From an uncultured Pelagibacteraceae bacterium (GTDB lineage: Bacteria > Pseudomonadota > Alphaproteobacteria > Pelagibacterales > Pelagibacteraceae), in NCBI GenBank assembly GCA_902617895.1, contig CACMYJ010000001.1:164001-228000 (forward strand): 64,000 bases of DNA. Reading direction: 5' to 3'. The number at the start of each line of letters is the position of its first letter. The first letter of the stretch is position 1. A program made the translations under genes and the position numbers. The notes below the pieces were generated by a model, which ran no database searches, had not been told where the DNA came from, and worked only from the letters and a program-made list of their open reading frames with translations. This document shows, one piece after another, positions 17,257 to 27,072 of the stretch.

Positions 17257-19473
17257 TTAAATTGTTCTCTCAGTTACTGTTGAATTGTAAACTTCTATAA
17301 TATCTTTTTTTTGATAATCAGCGAAATCTTTTAGAGTAATTCCACATTCTAAACCTGCAGAAACCTGTTTGGTTTGGTCTTTTTCTCTAAATATTGAACC
17401 GATTTTTCCAATAAATATTATAGTCCCATCTCTAATTAATCTAGCACTAGAATTCTGTGTTATCTCTCCCTCAACTACTTTTGACCCTGCAACTTTACCA
17501 ACTTTTGAAACCTTGAAAATTTCAAGTATTTCAGCTGTACCAATAATTTTTTCTTCAACATCAGGAGTCAAAAGACCACCCATCTTTCCTTTGATAAAAT
17601 CTAGTACCTCATAAATTATATTAAAAGATGAGATAGAAATTTTTTCTTGTTCAGCTCTTTTCTTTGCTTCTTTGCTTGGCTTAACATTAAATGCAATTAC
17701 AACGGCTTTTGAAGCTTTTGCCAAAGTTATATCAGTTTCCGTTATCATACCAATATCTGATAGAAGTATTTTTGGTTTTACTTCATCGTGTTTAATTTGA
17801 TCAATTGCATTTTTGATCGCCTCGGATGAACCATGAACATCAGATTTAATTATAATATTTAGTTCTTCTGATACTGAATTCTGAAAGGCTGAATCTTGTG
17901 TAACAAAAGTAAGTGGTATTTTATCATCTTTAGACTCTTCAACTCTCGCCTCACATAAAGATTTAGCTTCTTTTTCATTAGGTAGAACAATGAAATCATC
18001 ACCAGATTTAGCTGCACCATTTATACCAATAATCTCGATTGGGGTAGCTGGTTCTGCTACATCAATATTTTTACCTTTATCATTTATTATCGCTCTTACT
18101 TTTCCCCATTTCAAACCACTTACAAAATAATCTCCAATTTTAAGAGTTCCTGCAGATATAACTAAATTTGCAACTGGGCCTCTTCCAATATCTATTTTTG
18201 ACTCTAAAACTATACCTTTAGCATTTGTTTCAAAATCTGTTTTTAGATCTAATAACTCTGCTTGTAATAATACAGATTCTACTAGTTTATCTAAATTTTT
18301 TTTAGTTTTTGTTGAAATTTCAACCATTAAAGTATCACCTGATAAATCCTCGGCAATTAATTCGTATTCTAAAAGTTGATTTTTTATTTTTTGTGGATCA
18401 GCCTCAGGTAAATCACATTTATTTATAGCAACAACAATTGGAACTTTAGCAGCTTTAGCGTGTTTAATTGACTCAATAGTTTGTGGCTTAACACCATCAT
18501 CTGCTGCAACTACTAATATTACTATATCTGTAAGTCTTGAACCCCTAGCTCTCATCTCTGTAAAAGCTGCGTGACCAGGTGTATCAATAAAAGTAATTTT
18601 ATTATTATTATGAGTAATTTGATAAGCACCAATATGTTGGGTAATACCTCCAAACTCTCCTGAGACTACATTTGCTTCTCGCAAAACATCTAAAACGGAA
18701 GTTTTACCATGATCAACATGACCCATAACAGTAACAATTGGAGCTCTATTTTTTAAATTTTCTGATTTAACTTCTTTTATTTTTTCAATTATATCCTCAA
18801 CTTTTGTCTCACGTATGGGATTATGGCCAAATTCTTTAACTAAATATTCTGCAGTGTCAGCATCGATTGTATTATTGATCGTTACAGTTACGCCCATACT
18901 CAGCAAGTGTTTTATAATACTACTAGACTGTTCTGCCATTCTGTTTGCTAGTTCCTTGATTGTTATTACTTCGGGAAGATTTATATCTCTTTTGATCTGT
19001 TGAAAATTTTCTTTGTTTTCTGTTTGATTTAAGTTTCTATTTTCTTTCTGTTTTGCTCTCTTTAAAGATGCTAAACTTCTTGATTTCGTTTCAGAATGAT
19101 CATCACTCAAAGCTCTTGAAATAGTTAATTTTAACTCTCTTCTTTTGCCGATAGTTTTATTGGATTTATTTTCTTTTAGTGTTGACTCTCCTTTTAATCT
19201 TCTTGTGGCTCTTTGCTCTGCTAATTTTCTTTTTTCAAAATCAGAGCTTGGTTGTGTGGGTGTTCGAGTTAAATTATTTGGTTTTGAAAAATTACTAATA
19301 ATTGTTTTAGAATTATTATTATTTTGTCTAGAAAATTGAGATTTTCCTGCAAACTTTGAACTCTTTTTCTCAATAACAACAGTATTTTTAGATTTCGATT
19401 TAGCTATTTCAATACTATTAAGAGTTTTTTTGGAACTTCCTGATATTGATAACTTTAATTTTTTTTTCTCCAT
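17257..19473 (-). CDS. infB: Translation initiation factor IF-2
   Basis: IF-2 is the GTPase that delivers initiator tRNA to the 30S subunit and promotes subunit joining. A basic, low-complexity N-terminal region (about 1-160) precedes the IF2N domain (INLPEVITIKELANRMAEQS), then the G domain with GHVDHGKT, DTPGHA and NKCD, and the C-terminal beta-barrel domains. I chose ATG 19473 (MEKKKLKLSIS), ten bases after the nusA stop, giving 738 residues; a farther start at 19506 would overlap nusA. The ylxR gene, often between nusA and infB, is missing. Confidence 0.97.
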   Translation of the reverse strand: MEKKKLKLSISGSSKKTLNSIEIAKSKSKNTVVIEKKSSKFAGKSQFSRQNNNNSKTIISNFSKPNNLTRTPTQPSSDFEKRKLAEQRATRRLKGESTLKENKSNKTIGKRRELKLTISRALSDDHSETKSRSLASLKRAKQKENRNLNQTENKENFQQIKRDINLPEVITIKELANRMAEQSSSIIKHLLSMGVTVTINNTIDADTAEYLVKEFGHNPIRETKVEDIIEKIKEVKSENLKNRAPIVTVMGHVDHGKTSVLDVLREANVVSGEFGGITQHIGAYQITHNNNKITFIDTPGHAAFTEMRARGSRLTDIVILVVAADDGVKPQTIESIKHAKAAKVPIVVAINKCDLPEADPQKIKNQLLEYELIAEDLSGDTLMVEISTKTKKNLDKLVESVLLQAELLDLKTDFETNAKGIVLESKIDIGRGPVANLVISAGTLKIGDYFVSGLKWGKVRAIINDKGKNIDVAEPATPIEIIGINGAAKSGDDFIVLPNEKEAKSLCEARVEESKDDKIPLTFVTQDSAFQNSVSEELNIIIKSDVHGSSEAIKNAIDQIKHDEVKPKILLSDIGMITETDITLAKASKAVVIAFNVKPSKEAKKRAEQEKISISSFNIIYEVLDFIKGKMGGLLTPDVEEKIIGTAEILEIFKVSKVGKVAGSKVVEGEITQNSSARLIRDGTIIFIGKIGSIFREKDQTKQVSAGLECGITLKDFADYQKKDIIEVYNSTVTERTI

Positions 19474-19483
19474 TTTCCATTTC

Positions 19484-21037
19484 TCAATCTTTATAAACTT
19501 TATCACGCGCTGACATAATTAAATTATCAGATTCTTGCTTTGATAGGGCGAAGTCCTCTAGGTATCCTTTTATTTTTACTCTTTCACCTTTTATCATGTC
19601 ATAAGTTCCTGTTAGTTCATCTGAAGCTAAATCTGCTAAGTCAGTTAAAGTCAATATTTTTTGTTCTCCTAGTGTGACTAACATTCCAGGCGTTAATCCT
19701 TCGTGAGTAATTAGATCATTTTCTAATCCTAGATCTTTTATTCTTTTTGAAATTTCTTCCTGGTCTTTCTCGTAAAATTCTTTTGCCCTATCAATAAGTT
19801 CCTTAGCTGTTTCATTCTCAATCCCTTCAATCTTAATAAGCGCATCTGGTGAGCTGTCTTTTATGTCATCAATCGAGGAGAATCCTTCAGCAACCAAAAG
19901 TTGTCCCAAAGTTTCATCTAATTCTAAATTTTTTACAATATTGTCTGTTTTCTCCTTGAATTCTAACTGTCTTCTTTCTGAGTCCTCTTGCTCGGTCATT
20001 ATATTTATTTCATAGTTTAATAGTTTGGTTGCAAGTCTTACATTCTGACCCCTTCGGCCGATTGCCTTACTCAAGTTTTCCTCTGTTAAAATTACGTCGA
20101 GTTTTTTTGCATCATTATCGACATTTACTCTTTGCACCTCAGCTGGTGATAAAGCATTTGATACGACTATGGCAGGATCTTCAGACCAATTCACAATATC
20201 TATTTTTTCTCCTTGAAGCTCGTTTACAATGGCTTGAACTCTGCTACCTCTCATACCAACACAAGCTCCGACAGGATCTAAAGAAGTATCTATTGCTTTA
20301 ACACAGATTTTTGCTCTACTACCAGGATCTCTTGAAGAAGATTTTATTTCAATCAAACCATCATAAATTTCAGGCACTTCCTGTACAAATAGTTTGTCCA
20401 TAAATTTTGCGTGAGCTCTAGATAAAAAAATTTGTTGTCCTCTTGGTTCTCTTCTAACATCTAAACAATATGCTTTAACTCTATCACCTGCCTTGATATT
20501 TTCTCTTGGTATCATCTCATTTTTTTGAATTATTGCTTCTGCTCTACCTAAATCCACAATTACATTTCCAAATTCTAATCTTTTTACAATACCACTTAAA
20601 ATTGTATCTTTTTTATCTATAAAATCATTATATTGTCTCTCTCTTTCTGCCTCTCTAACATTAAAACTTATAACTTGTTTTGCTGTTTGTGCTGCGATCC
20701 TTCCAAAATCGAATGATGGTAACGGCTGAAGAATTTCATCTCCATTTTTTTTATCTCTATTTGATGCATTTAATTTTATTGCATCTTGTAAAGTAATTTC
20801 AATATTTGAATTTTCAGGTTTATCAACAATTAATAGCTTTCTAAAAATTCCTATATCCCCATTTTCTCTATTTATTTGTACTTTAATTTCATTATCTGAT
20901 CCAAATTTTGATTTAGCTGCTTTAGCTATACCAGTTTCCATAGAATCTATTATTAATTCTATATCTATAGATTTCTCTAAAGCTACAGCTTCTGCTATCC
21001 TTAACAACTCTAATTTATCGGCTCTTCTGTTTAACAT
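19484..21037 (-). CDS. nusA: Transcription termination/antitermination factor NusA
   Basis: NusA binds RNA polymerase and nascent RNA and affects pausing, intrinsic termination and antitermination. The 517-residue protein has the N-terminal RNAP-binding domain, an S1 domain (about 130-200), and two KH domains with the GACVGMRGSRVQAI and KAIGRRGQNVRLA signatures. Two C-terminal helix-hairpin-helix repeats follow (about 370-510). It heads the nusA-infB-rbfA-rpsO-pnp run. Its leader is short and contains a strong hairpin with a U tract, so expression may be set by attenuation. Confidence 0.97.
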   Translation of the reverse strand: MLNRRADKLELLRIAEAVALEKSIDIELIIDSMETGIAKAAKSKFGSDNEIKVQINRENGDIGIFRKLLIVDKPENSNIEITLQDAIKLNASNRDKKNGDEILQPLPSFDFGRIAAQTAKQVISFNVREAERERQYNDFIDKKDTILSGIVKRLEFGNVIVDLGRAEAIIQKNEMIPRENIKAGDRVKAYCLDVRREPRGQQIFLSRAHAKFMDKLFVQEVPEIYDGLIEIKSSSRDPGSRAKICVKAIDTSLDPVGACVGMRGSRVQAIVNELQGEKIDIVNWSEDPAIVVSNALSPAEVQRVNVDNDAKKLDVILTEENLSKAIGRRGQNVRLATKLLNYEINIMTEQEDSERRQLEFKEKTDNIVKNLELDETLGQLLVAEGFSSIDDIKDSSPDALIKIEGIENETAKELIDRAKEFYEKDQEEISKRIKDLGLENDLITHEGLTPGMLVTLGEQKILTLTDLADLASDELTGTYDMIKGERVKIKGYLEDFALSKQESDNLIMSARDKVYKD

Positions 21038-21049
21038 ATTTGTTACCCC

Positions 21050-21076
21050 AAAAAAAAATGGGCCTTAGCCCATTTT
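21050..21076 (-). terminator. Intrinsic terminator/attenuator in the nusA leader
   Basis: On the minus strand AAAATGGGC, a TAAG loop and GCCCATTTT form a 9-bp stem directly followed by further U residues, nine in all. It ends 12 bases before the nusA ATG. It could end metK transcripts, but a good promoter lies between metK and the hairpin, which makes it equally an attenuator of the nusA operon. Confidence 0.8.
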
Positions 21077-21098
21077 GAAATTTCAACAATGTGGTTGG

Positions 21099-21126
21099 AA
21101 TATAGTTATTTTTGAGAGGTTTACAA
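21099..21126 (-). promoter_or_regulatory. Probable promoter of the nusA operon
   Basis: The minus strand has TTGTAA (21126-21121), a 16-base spacer and TATATT (21104-21099). The predicted start near 21092 gives a leader of about 55 bases containing the hairpin at 21050-21076. The promoter lies directly after the metK stop. Confidence 0.5.
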
Positions 21127-21132
21127 CAATAT

Positions 21133-22296
21133 TTACTTGCTAAAAACCCCAGATTTGTCAGTTTTTTCCCATGAAAATGATCCATCCTCTTCAGGAATTC
21201 TACCAAAGTGACCGTAAGCAGCAGTTTTTTCATATATAGGTTTATTTAAACCAAGCATTTCTCTAATGCCTCTTGGACTTAAATCAAAATTTTCTTTTAT
21301 GAGTTTTTCGACATGTAGGTTTTTCTCTTCATCATTATCAAATAAGTCTACATAAATTGATAGCGGTTTAGATACTCCTATTGCATATGCTAGTTGGATT
21401 AAACATTTATCAGCAATTTTTGAAGCTACAACGTTTTTAGCTAAATATCTTGATGCGTATGCAGCCGATCTATCTACTTTTGTTGGATCTTTTCCTGAGA
21501 ATGCACCGCCTCCATGTGGTGCCGCCCCTCCATATGTATCAACAATAATTTTTCTACCTGTTAAACCACTGTCTCCATCTGGACCACCGATTACAAAGTT
21601 TCCAGTTGGATTAATATAAATCTCTTTTTCGTCAAGACTACCTAATAAGTTTTTTGGTATAGATCTCTCTATATATGGCATACAAAGTTCTTTAACTTTA
21701 GACAAGTTAACATCTTTTGAATGTTGTGTAGAAATGACTACAGATGTTACAGCAGAGGGCATACCATCTTTATATTCAATAGTTATTTGACTTTTTGAGT
21801 CAGGCTCTATTCCATTTAATTTTCCAGACTTTCTATCCTCTGCCATCAATCTTAAGATTTTGTGTGAATAATGGATTGGTGCAGGCATCAAAACTTCTGT
21901 TTCATTACAAGCATATCCAAACATTATACCCTGATCACCAGCACCTTCATCTTTATTACCTGAAGAATCTACTCCCATTGCAATATCAGCTGATTGTGAG
22001 TGTAAGTGTGTTTCAATATTAGTTTGTTCTTTCCAAGAAAAGCCATCTTGATCATAGCCGATGTCTTTTATACAATCTCTAACCTTTGAAATTAATTCAT
22101 CCTCTTTTAGTTCAGGTCCTCTAACTTCTCCTGCTAATACAACTTTATTAGTTGTTGTTAGTGTTTCACAGGCAACTCTTGCTTGTGGTTCGGATGCTAA
22201 ATAACTATCCACAACCATATCTGAAATTCGGTCACAAACCTTATCTGGGTGTCCCTCTGAAACTGACTCACTAGTAAATAAAAAATTTTTCTTCAT
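21133..22296 (-). CDS. metK: S-adenosylmethionine synthase
   Basis: MetK makes SAM from methionine and ATP. The 387-residue protein has the N-terminal [16 protein letters not shown], the ATP-binding [12 protein letters not shown], and the P-loop-like [19 protein letters not shown]. Its start overlaps the lnt stop by one base, so it is translated from the ybeY-lnt-metK message and there is no room for a SAM riboswitch directly before it. In related Alphaproteobacteria lnt-metK are often separated by a small HTH gene and followed by trmB and rimP; none of these is here. Confidence 0.98.
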   Translation of the reverse strand: MKKNFLFTSESVSEGHPDKVCDRISDMVVDSYLASEPQARVACETLTTTNKVVLAGEVRGPELKEDELISKVRDCIKDIGYDQDGFSWKEQTNIETHLHSQSADIAMGVDSSGNKDEGAGDQGIMFGYACNETEVLMPAPIHYSHKILRLMAEDRKSGKLNGIEPDSKSQITIEYKDGMPSAVTSVVISTQHSKDVNLSKVKELCMPYIERSIPKNLLGSLDEKEIYINPTGNFVIGGPDGDSGLTGRKIIVDTYGGAAPHGGGAFSGKDPTKVDRSAAYASRYLAKNVVASKIADKCLIQLAYAIGVSKPLSIYVDLFDNDEEKNLHVEKLIKENFDLSPRGIREMLGLNKPIYEKTAAYGHFGRIPEEDGSFSWEKTDKSGVFSK

Positions 22297-23819
22297 TAAT
22301 TCTCCCGTTTTTTTAAAAGAAAAATTAAACTAATATAAATAAATACAAAATAAAAGAAGATCTTGTTACCCTGTGAACTAAAGATAGTTTTATTTGACTT
22401 TTTATAAGTTGTAAGTTCAATAAATCCCTTTTCCGATGTTGAAATCTTATCAATTACCTGACCTTTTGGACTTATGTATGCTGAAATACCATTATTTGAG
22501 GAACGAATGACAGCCTTACCTTCCTCTATTGATCTAAAAATTAAATGAGAATAGTGCTGTTGTGGACCAATTGAATTACCAAACCAACCATCCTCAGATA
22601 TATTTAAAATAAAGTCATAATCTGTTTTACTCTTATTTATTTTACCAGAGTAAATTACCTCATAACAAATAAGCGGCACAAAATTAAATTTATTCAACTT
22701 AATTGGATCTCTGTGGTTATCTGATGAAAAAGACTGATAACCTTGAGTAATTTTTTTAAATCCTAAATTTAGTAATATTTTTTCAAATGGCAAAAATTCT
22801 CCAAATGGAACAAGTTGATTTTTATAGTATTTATCCAAAATTTTTAGCTCATTATTGAGTACTAAAAGAGAATTATAAATTTTTTCGTTTTCATAAATGT
22901 TCATACCTAAAATAATTTTATGTTTTTTTGAAAAATTATTTGAAAAAATATTCTTAAAGTTTTTAAGATCCTCAAAATAGATACTAGAGAGAATACCTTC
23001 GGGTAAAATAAATATTGTTTTAATTAACGGATTTGGTTCAGAGATATCAATTAATTCTGAGATAAATTTACTAGGATTTTCATTTTGAAAATATCGGTTT
23101 ATATTTATTTTTGGAGAAATTATTTTGATAGTAAAACCTAAATCTCTTTTTTCAGTCAATTCAAATTGTCTCAAATTTGATTTACCCCAAAAATAATTAA
23201 CAAAAATAACTATAATAGAAAAAAAAAATATATTTATTTTTAAATTTTTTTTGTAATTAAAGAACAATATAGTTGGCAATAAAAATAATAAAATTATAAT
23301 TGAGTTAAAAGCATAGGTCCCCGTTAAAGAAAGAATTTGAATAAATTCTAAGTTATTTGTAAAACTAAAAGATATTAAGTTCCATGGAAAACCTCCAAAT
23401 AGAAAACTTCTGATATATTCAAGTATAGATAAAGAAGTAGCTAATATTAAAATTGATAAAATATTTTTTTTTGGATTTAAAAGTGAAAAGACTAAAGTTG
23501 AAATCCCATAAAATAATCCTAAAAATAATGGTATTAAAATTAGAGCAAATGGTATCAAGGGTTTAAAAATATCTTCAAAAGTTAGAGAATGTGTTATCCA
23601 ATATAAATTTGAAATAAAGTAACCAAAACCAAATATCCAACCAACATTAAACGAGGTAATTTTGTCCTTAGAGTATAATAATAATATCAATAAAAGTGCT
23701 GGGTATGAAAAAAAATTAATATAAAATAAATTATAGGGAGGAAGACTAAAAGAAGATATGAAACCTAGTGAAACTACAAACAAGTATGATAAGATTTTAT
23801 TTTGATATAGTAAAGTCAA
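22296..23819 (-). CDS. lnt: Apolipoprotein N-acyltransferase
   Basis: Lnt adds the third acyl chain to the N-terminal Cys of lipoproteins in the inner membrane. The N-terminal half (about 1-215) is strongly hydrophobic with several transmembrane helices. The C-terminal periplasmic nitrilase-like domain shows the catalytic triad in LPEGIL (Glu), [15 protein letters not shown] (Lys) and PLICYEVIY (Cys). A last transmembrane helix closes the 507-residue protein. The window encodes several predicted lipoproteins that would be its substrates. Confidence 0.95.
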   Translation of the reverse strand: MTLLYQNKILSYLFVVSLGFISSFSLPPYNLFYINFFSYPALLLILLLYSKDKITSFNVGWIFGFGYFISNLYWITHSLTFEDIFKPLIPFALILIPLFLGLFYGISTLVFSLLNPKKNILSILILATSLSILEYIRSFLFGGFPWNLISFSFTNNLEFIQILSLTGTYAFNSIIILLFLLPTILFFNYKKNLKINIFFFSIIVIFVNYFWGKSNLRQFELTEKRDLGFTIKIISPKININRYFQNENPSKFISELIDISEPNPLIKTIFILPEGILSSIYFEDLKNFKNIFSNNFSKKHKIILGMNIYENEKIYNSLLVLNNELKILDKYYKNQLVPFGEFLPFEKILLNLGFKKITQGYQSFSSDNHRDPIKLNKFNFVPLICYEVIYSGKINKSKTDYDFILNISEDGWFGNSIGPQQHYSHLIFRSIEEGKAVIRSSNNGISAYISPKGQVIDKISTSEKGFIELTTYKKSNKTIFSSQGNKIFFYFVFIYISLIFLLKKREN

Positions 23820-23824
23820 TTTAT

Positions 23825-24262
23825 CTAATGAAAATATTTCAATAATAATTTTTCTTTTTTAAGCATTTTTTTAAAATCATTATATTTTTTATGATCATAA
23901 CCAATTAAATGCAGATATCCATGAATCCACATTTTATCAAACTCAAAAAAAAAATTAGTTTTTTTTGATCTCTCTTTAATAATTTCAAAACTAATTGCTA
24001 TATCTCCCACGTATATTTTTTTTTTATTTTTAATTTTTATTGGAAATGACAAGACATCTGTAGTTTTGTTTTTTTTTCTGAATTTATGGTTAAATTTTTT
24101 CATTTCTTTATTATTTGTTAAAAGTATAGAGAATTCATGGTTTTTTCTCTTAAATGAGGGTGCTTTAGATAATTTATTAAGCCTTTTTTTTAAATAGTCA
24201 TTTGGTTTTTTTAAAAATTTTTTCCAATTTGGATGACCAGTTATTATATTGGCCTTTATCAT
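23825..24262 (-). CDS. ybeY: Endoribonuclease YbeY (16S rRNA maturation)
   Basis: YbeY is a zinc-dependent RNase for 16S rRNA 3'-end processing and ribosome quality control. The 145-residue protein has the metal motif HGYLHLIGYDH (H-x3-H-x5-H) near the C-terminus and the preceding TTDVLSFP segment. Its ATG overlaps the phoH stop by four bases. corC, usually between ybeY and lnt, is missing. Confidence 0.95.
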   Translation of the reverse strand: MIKANIITGHPNWKKFLKKPNDYLKKRLNKLSKAPSFKRKNHEFSILLTNNKEMKKFNHKFRKKNKTTDVLSFPIKIKNKKKIYVGDIAISFEIIKERSKKTNFFFEFDKMWIHGYLHLIGYDHKKYNDFKKMLKKEKLLLKYFH

Positions 24263-25266
24263 CTGTCAGAGTCTTGATCAGAATATGCCTTAACGATTTT
24301 AGATACAAGTGGATGCCTAACCACATCTTTATGATCAAAATCAACTACTGAAATTTCTTTCAAATGTCCAAGCAATTTTTTTGATCTGTGTAATCCTGAA
24401 AGGGATTTATTTGGCAGATCAATTTGTGAAGGATCTCCATTGATTACTATCTTAGAATTTTCTCCTATTCTAGTTAAAAACATTTTTATTTGCGTATCAG
24501 TTGCGTTTTGTGCTTCATCAAGAATTGCAAATGAATTTTTTAAAGTCCTACCTCTCATAAATGCTAGTGGAGCTATTTCAATATCACCAACTTCAATTTT
24601 TTTTTGTATTTTTTCAAAATCTAATAAATCATATAAAGAGTCGTATAATGGTCTTAAATATGGGTCAACCTTGTCTCTCATATCACCAGGTAAAAATCCA
24701 AGTCTTTCTCCTGCTTCTACAGCGGGTCTTGATAAAATAATTCTTTCTATTTTTTTTTCTAATAACATTGTAAGTGCTATAGCAACTGCTAAAAAAGTTT
24801 TACCAGTTCCAGCTGGGCCAGCTGAAATAATTATGTCCGACTCCCTTAAAGCTCTAACATAATCCTTCTGTCTTTCAGACCTTGGTATTACAGATTTTTT
24901 TGGAGTTTTGATTATATATTCTACTTTTTTTCCAAGGTTATTTTTTTCATATATCATAAATTCATTTATTGAGGAAATTATATCTTTTTTTTCAATTGTT
25001 CCATTATTTAAAAACTGTTCTGTCAAGAATTGTATAGAATTTTTGATCAAATTATTCTTTTCAGGGTCGCTTTTTACTAAGATAGAATTTCCTCTAGAAT
25101 ATAAGCTAGTTTTTGTAATTTTCTCTAATTCCTTTAGATTATTATTAAACTCACCTGCTACACCAAGTAACAAATCATTATTTTGAAAAATTATACTTAA
25201 GGTATTATTTTCAGAATATACATATTTTAATTCTGAAATAATATTTTTTTTGGTTAAATTATTCAA
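24259..25266 (-). CDS. PhoH-like ATPase (YbeZ)
   Basis: PhoH-family P-loop ATPases are found next to ybeY and are thought to act with it in RNA metabolism. The 335-residue protein has an N-terminal domain with weak similarity to KH, then the ATPase with Walker A GPAGTGKT, the ILSRPAVEAGERLGFLPGD segment typical of PhoH and Walker B FAILDEAQN. The stop overlaps ybeY and the start lies one base after miaB. Confidence 0.93.
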   Translation of the reverse strand: MNNLTKKNIISELKYVYSENNTLSIIFQNNDLLLGVAGEFNNNLKELEKITKTSLYSRGNSILVKSDPEKNNLIKNSIQFLTEQFLNNGTIEKKDIISSINEFMIYEKNNLGKKVEYIIKTPKKSVIPRSERQKDYVRALRESDIIISAGPAGTGKTFLAVAIALTMLLEKKIERIILSRPAVEAGERLGFLPGDMRDKVDPYLRPLYDSLYDLLDFEKIQKKIEVGDIEIAPLAFMRGRTLKNSFAILDEAQNATDTQIKMFLTRIGENSKIVINGDPSQIDLPNKSLSGLHRSKKLLGHLKEISVVDFDHKDVVRHPLVSKIVKAYSDQDSDR

Positions 25267-25267
25267 T

Positions 25268-26599
25268 TTAAGCAGCTTCCATTTTTTTATCTAATAAACC
25301 AAATAAGGTATTCTGGTTACTAGTTTGAACTTTTACTTTTACAACTTTACCAATAAGATTTTCATTTCCATCAAAAATTACAGGTGATATATACTTATTT
25401 CTTCCAAATAATTTATTTTGTTTTTCTATTTTATTTTCAACAAGTACATTAATTGTATTATTTTCCAACGATTTATTTTTTTCTATTTGATTATTAAATA
25501 ATTCCTCTTGAATTAATGTCAGTCTCTCTTTGGCAGTATTTTTTTCAATCATTTCTAATTTTGCAGCTTTTGTTCCAGGTCTTGGACTAAAAATAAAAGA
25601 AAAAGAGTTTATAAATTTAATTTTTTTTATCAGTTCAAATGTGTCTTCAAAATCCTTTTGAGACTCTCCAGGATAACCAATAATAAAATCGCTAGAAAAT
25701 TCTATATCTGCATTGATTTTCTTTAACCTTTCATAAACTTTTAAATAATCATCAACAGTATGTTTTCTGTTCATTAACTCTAACATCTTGTTTGAACCAC
25801 TTTGAATGGGTAAATGAACAAATGGCATTAATTTATTACTATAAGAATAACAATCAATTAAATCATCAGTCATATCTCTTGGATGTGAAGTCGTATATCT
25901 TATTCTTTCCAATTCTGAAAATTGATCTAAATGTTTTATTAGATTAGATATTCTAAACTCTTTAAAATTTTCTTTATATGAATAAGCATTAACATTTTGA
26001 CCAAGTAATGTAATTTCTTTTGCACCGTTTTCTATTAATTGTTCTGCTTCTGCTATGATTTTATTAAATGGTCTAGAATACTCAGGTCCTCTTGTATAAG
26101 GTACTACACAAAAATTACAAAACTTATCGCATCCCTCTTGAATAGTTAAGAAAGCAGATATTTTGTTATTATTATTTTTTATTTGATCAAAATATCCAAA
26201 CTTTGAAATGGTATCAAATTCTGTTTCTTCTTGTTTTAAATTTGCAATATGATTTTTTAACAATTCATTAACTTTGTGATATGATTGAGGTCCTAATACA
26301 ATATCTATATATGGCTCCCTCCTCACCATTTCTTCATTTTCAGCCTGTGCAACACAACCTGCAACTACCATTATTGGTTTTTTTTTATCTCTATATAATT
26401 TTTTAACTCTGCCAATTTCATGGTAAACTTTTTCTTTAGCTTTATCACGTATGTGACATGTATTTAAAATATAACAATCCGCATTTGATTGATTTTCAGT
26501 CTTTATAAAACCCAACTTACTAACAGAATCATAGATTCTATTAGAATCATACTCGTTCATTTGGCAACCAAAAGTTTTTATGAAGATTTTTCCATTCAT
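25268..26599 (-). CDS. miaB: tRNA-2-methylthio-N6-dimethylallyladenosine synthase
   Basis: MiaB is a radical-SAM methylthiotransferase acting on A37 of tRNAs reading UNN codons. The N-terminal UPF0004 domain supplies three cluster Cys (FGCQMN, NTCHIRDKA, GCVAQ). The radical-SAM domain has CDKFCNFCVVPYTRG, and a TRAM domain ends the 443-residue protein. It lies in the usual fur-miaB-phoH-ybeY order. Confidence 0.96.
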   Translation of the reverse strand: MNGKIFIKTFGCQMNEYDSNRIYDSVSKLGFIKTENQSNADCYILNTCHIRDKAKEKVYHEIGRVKKLYRDKKKPIMVVAGCVAQAENEEMVRREPYIDIVLGPQSYHKVNELLKNHIANLKQEETEFDTISKFGYFDQIKNNNNKISAFLTIQEGCDKFCNFCVVPYTRGPEYSRPFNKIIAEAEQLIENGAKEITLLGQNVNAYSYKENFKEFRISNLIKHLDQFSELERIRYTTSHPRDMTDDLIDCYSYSNKLMPFVHLPIQSGSNKMLELMNRKHTVDDYLKVYERLKKINADIEFSSDFIIGYPGESQKDFEDTFELIKKIKFINSFSFIFSPRPGTKAAKLEMIEKNTAKERLTLIQEELFNNQIEKNKSLENNTINVLVENKIEKQNKLFGRNKYISPVIFDGNENLIGKVVKVKVQTSNQNTLFGLLDKKMEAA

Positions 26600-26635
26600 T
26601 ATATTTTAGCTTTTAAAAAAATTCTGAAGTACCTA

Positions 26636-27064
26636 TCATTTACTTTTTTTAATTCCGTAAAGCTCTAATTTATGATCTACTAAGTTATATCCATACTTAT
26701 CTGCAACTTTTTTTTGTAGTTTTTCTATTTCTTCATCAACAAACTCAATAATTTCTCCTGATTTAATATCAATAAGATGATCGTGATGACTTTCAACTAA
26801 TGTTTCATATCTTGCTTTTCCACCTTTAAAATCGTGCTTAGTCAAAATGCCAGATTCCTCAAAAAGCTTAACTGTTCTGTAAACAGTAGCAATACTTATC
26901 TTTGAGTCTAGCTTAGAAACTCTTTGATATAATTCATCAACATCAGGATGATCGGACTCGCCATAAACTTCTTTTGACTCAGATAAAACTTTAGCTATTA
27001 TTTTTCTTTGATCAGTAAGTTTGACGCCTTTCTTAAGGCAAATTTGTTCTATAGTTTCAGACAT
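26636..27064 (-). CDS. Fur-family metal regulator (Fur/Mur)
   Basis: The 142-residue protein has the Fur winged helix (GVKLTDQRKIIAKVL ... ISIATVYRTVKLFEE) and the metal site ESHHDHLIDI, followed by DEEIEKLQ. The C-terminal CxxC zinc pairs of many Fur proteins are missing. In Alphaproteobacteria this gene, beside miaB and tsaB, often senses manganese (Mur) while Irr handles iron; Irr is present at 10506-10934, which supports that split, but the metal cannot be decided from sequence. Confidence 0.88.
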   Translation of the reverse strand: MSETIEQICLKKGVKLTDQRKIIAKVLSESKEVYGESDHPDVDELYQRVSKLDSKISIATVYRTVKLFEESGILTKHDFKGGKARYETLVESHHDHLIDIKSGEIIEFVDEEIEKLQKKVADKYGYNLVDHKLELYGIKKSK

Positions 27065-27072
27065 GGTTTATT

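Noticed and set aside
22280..22330. Possible SAM riboswitch before metK
   Set aside because: metK overlaps the lnt stop by one base, leaving no leader, and no SAM aptamer-like structure is visible there.
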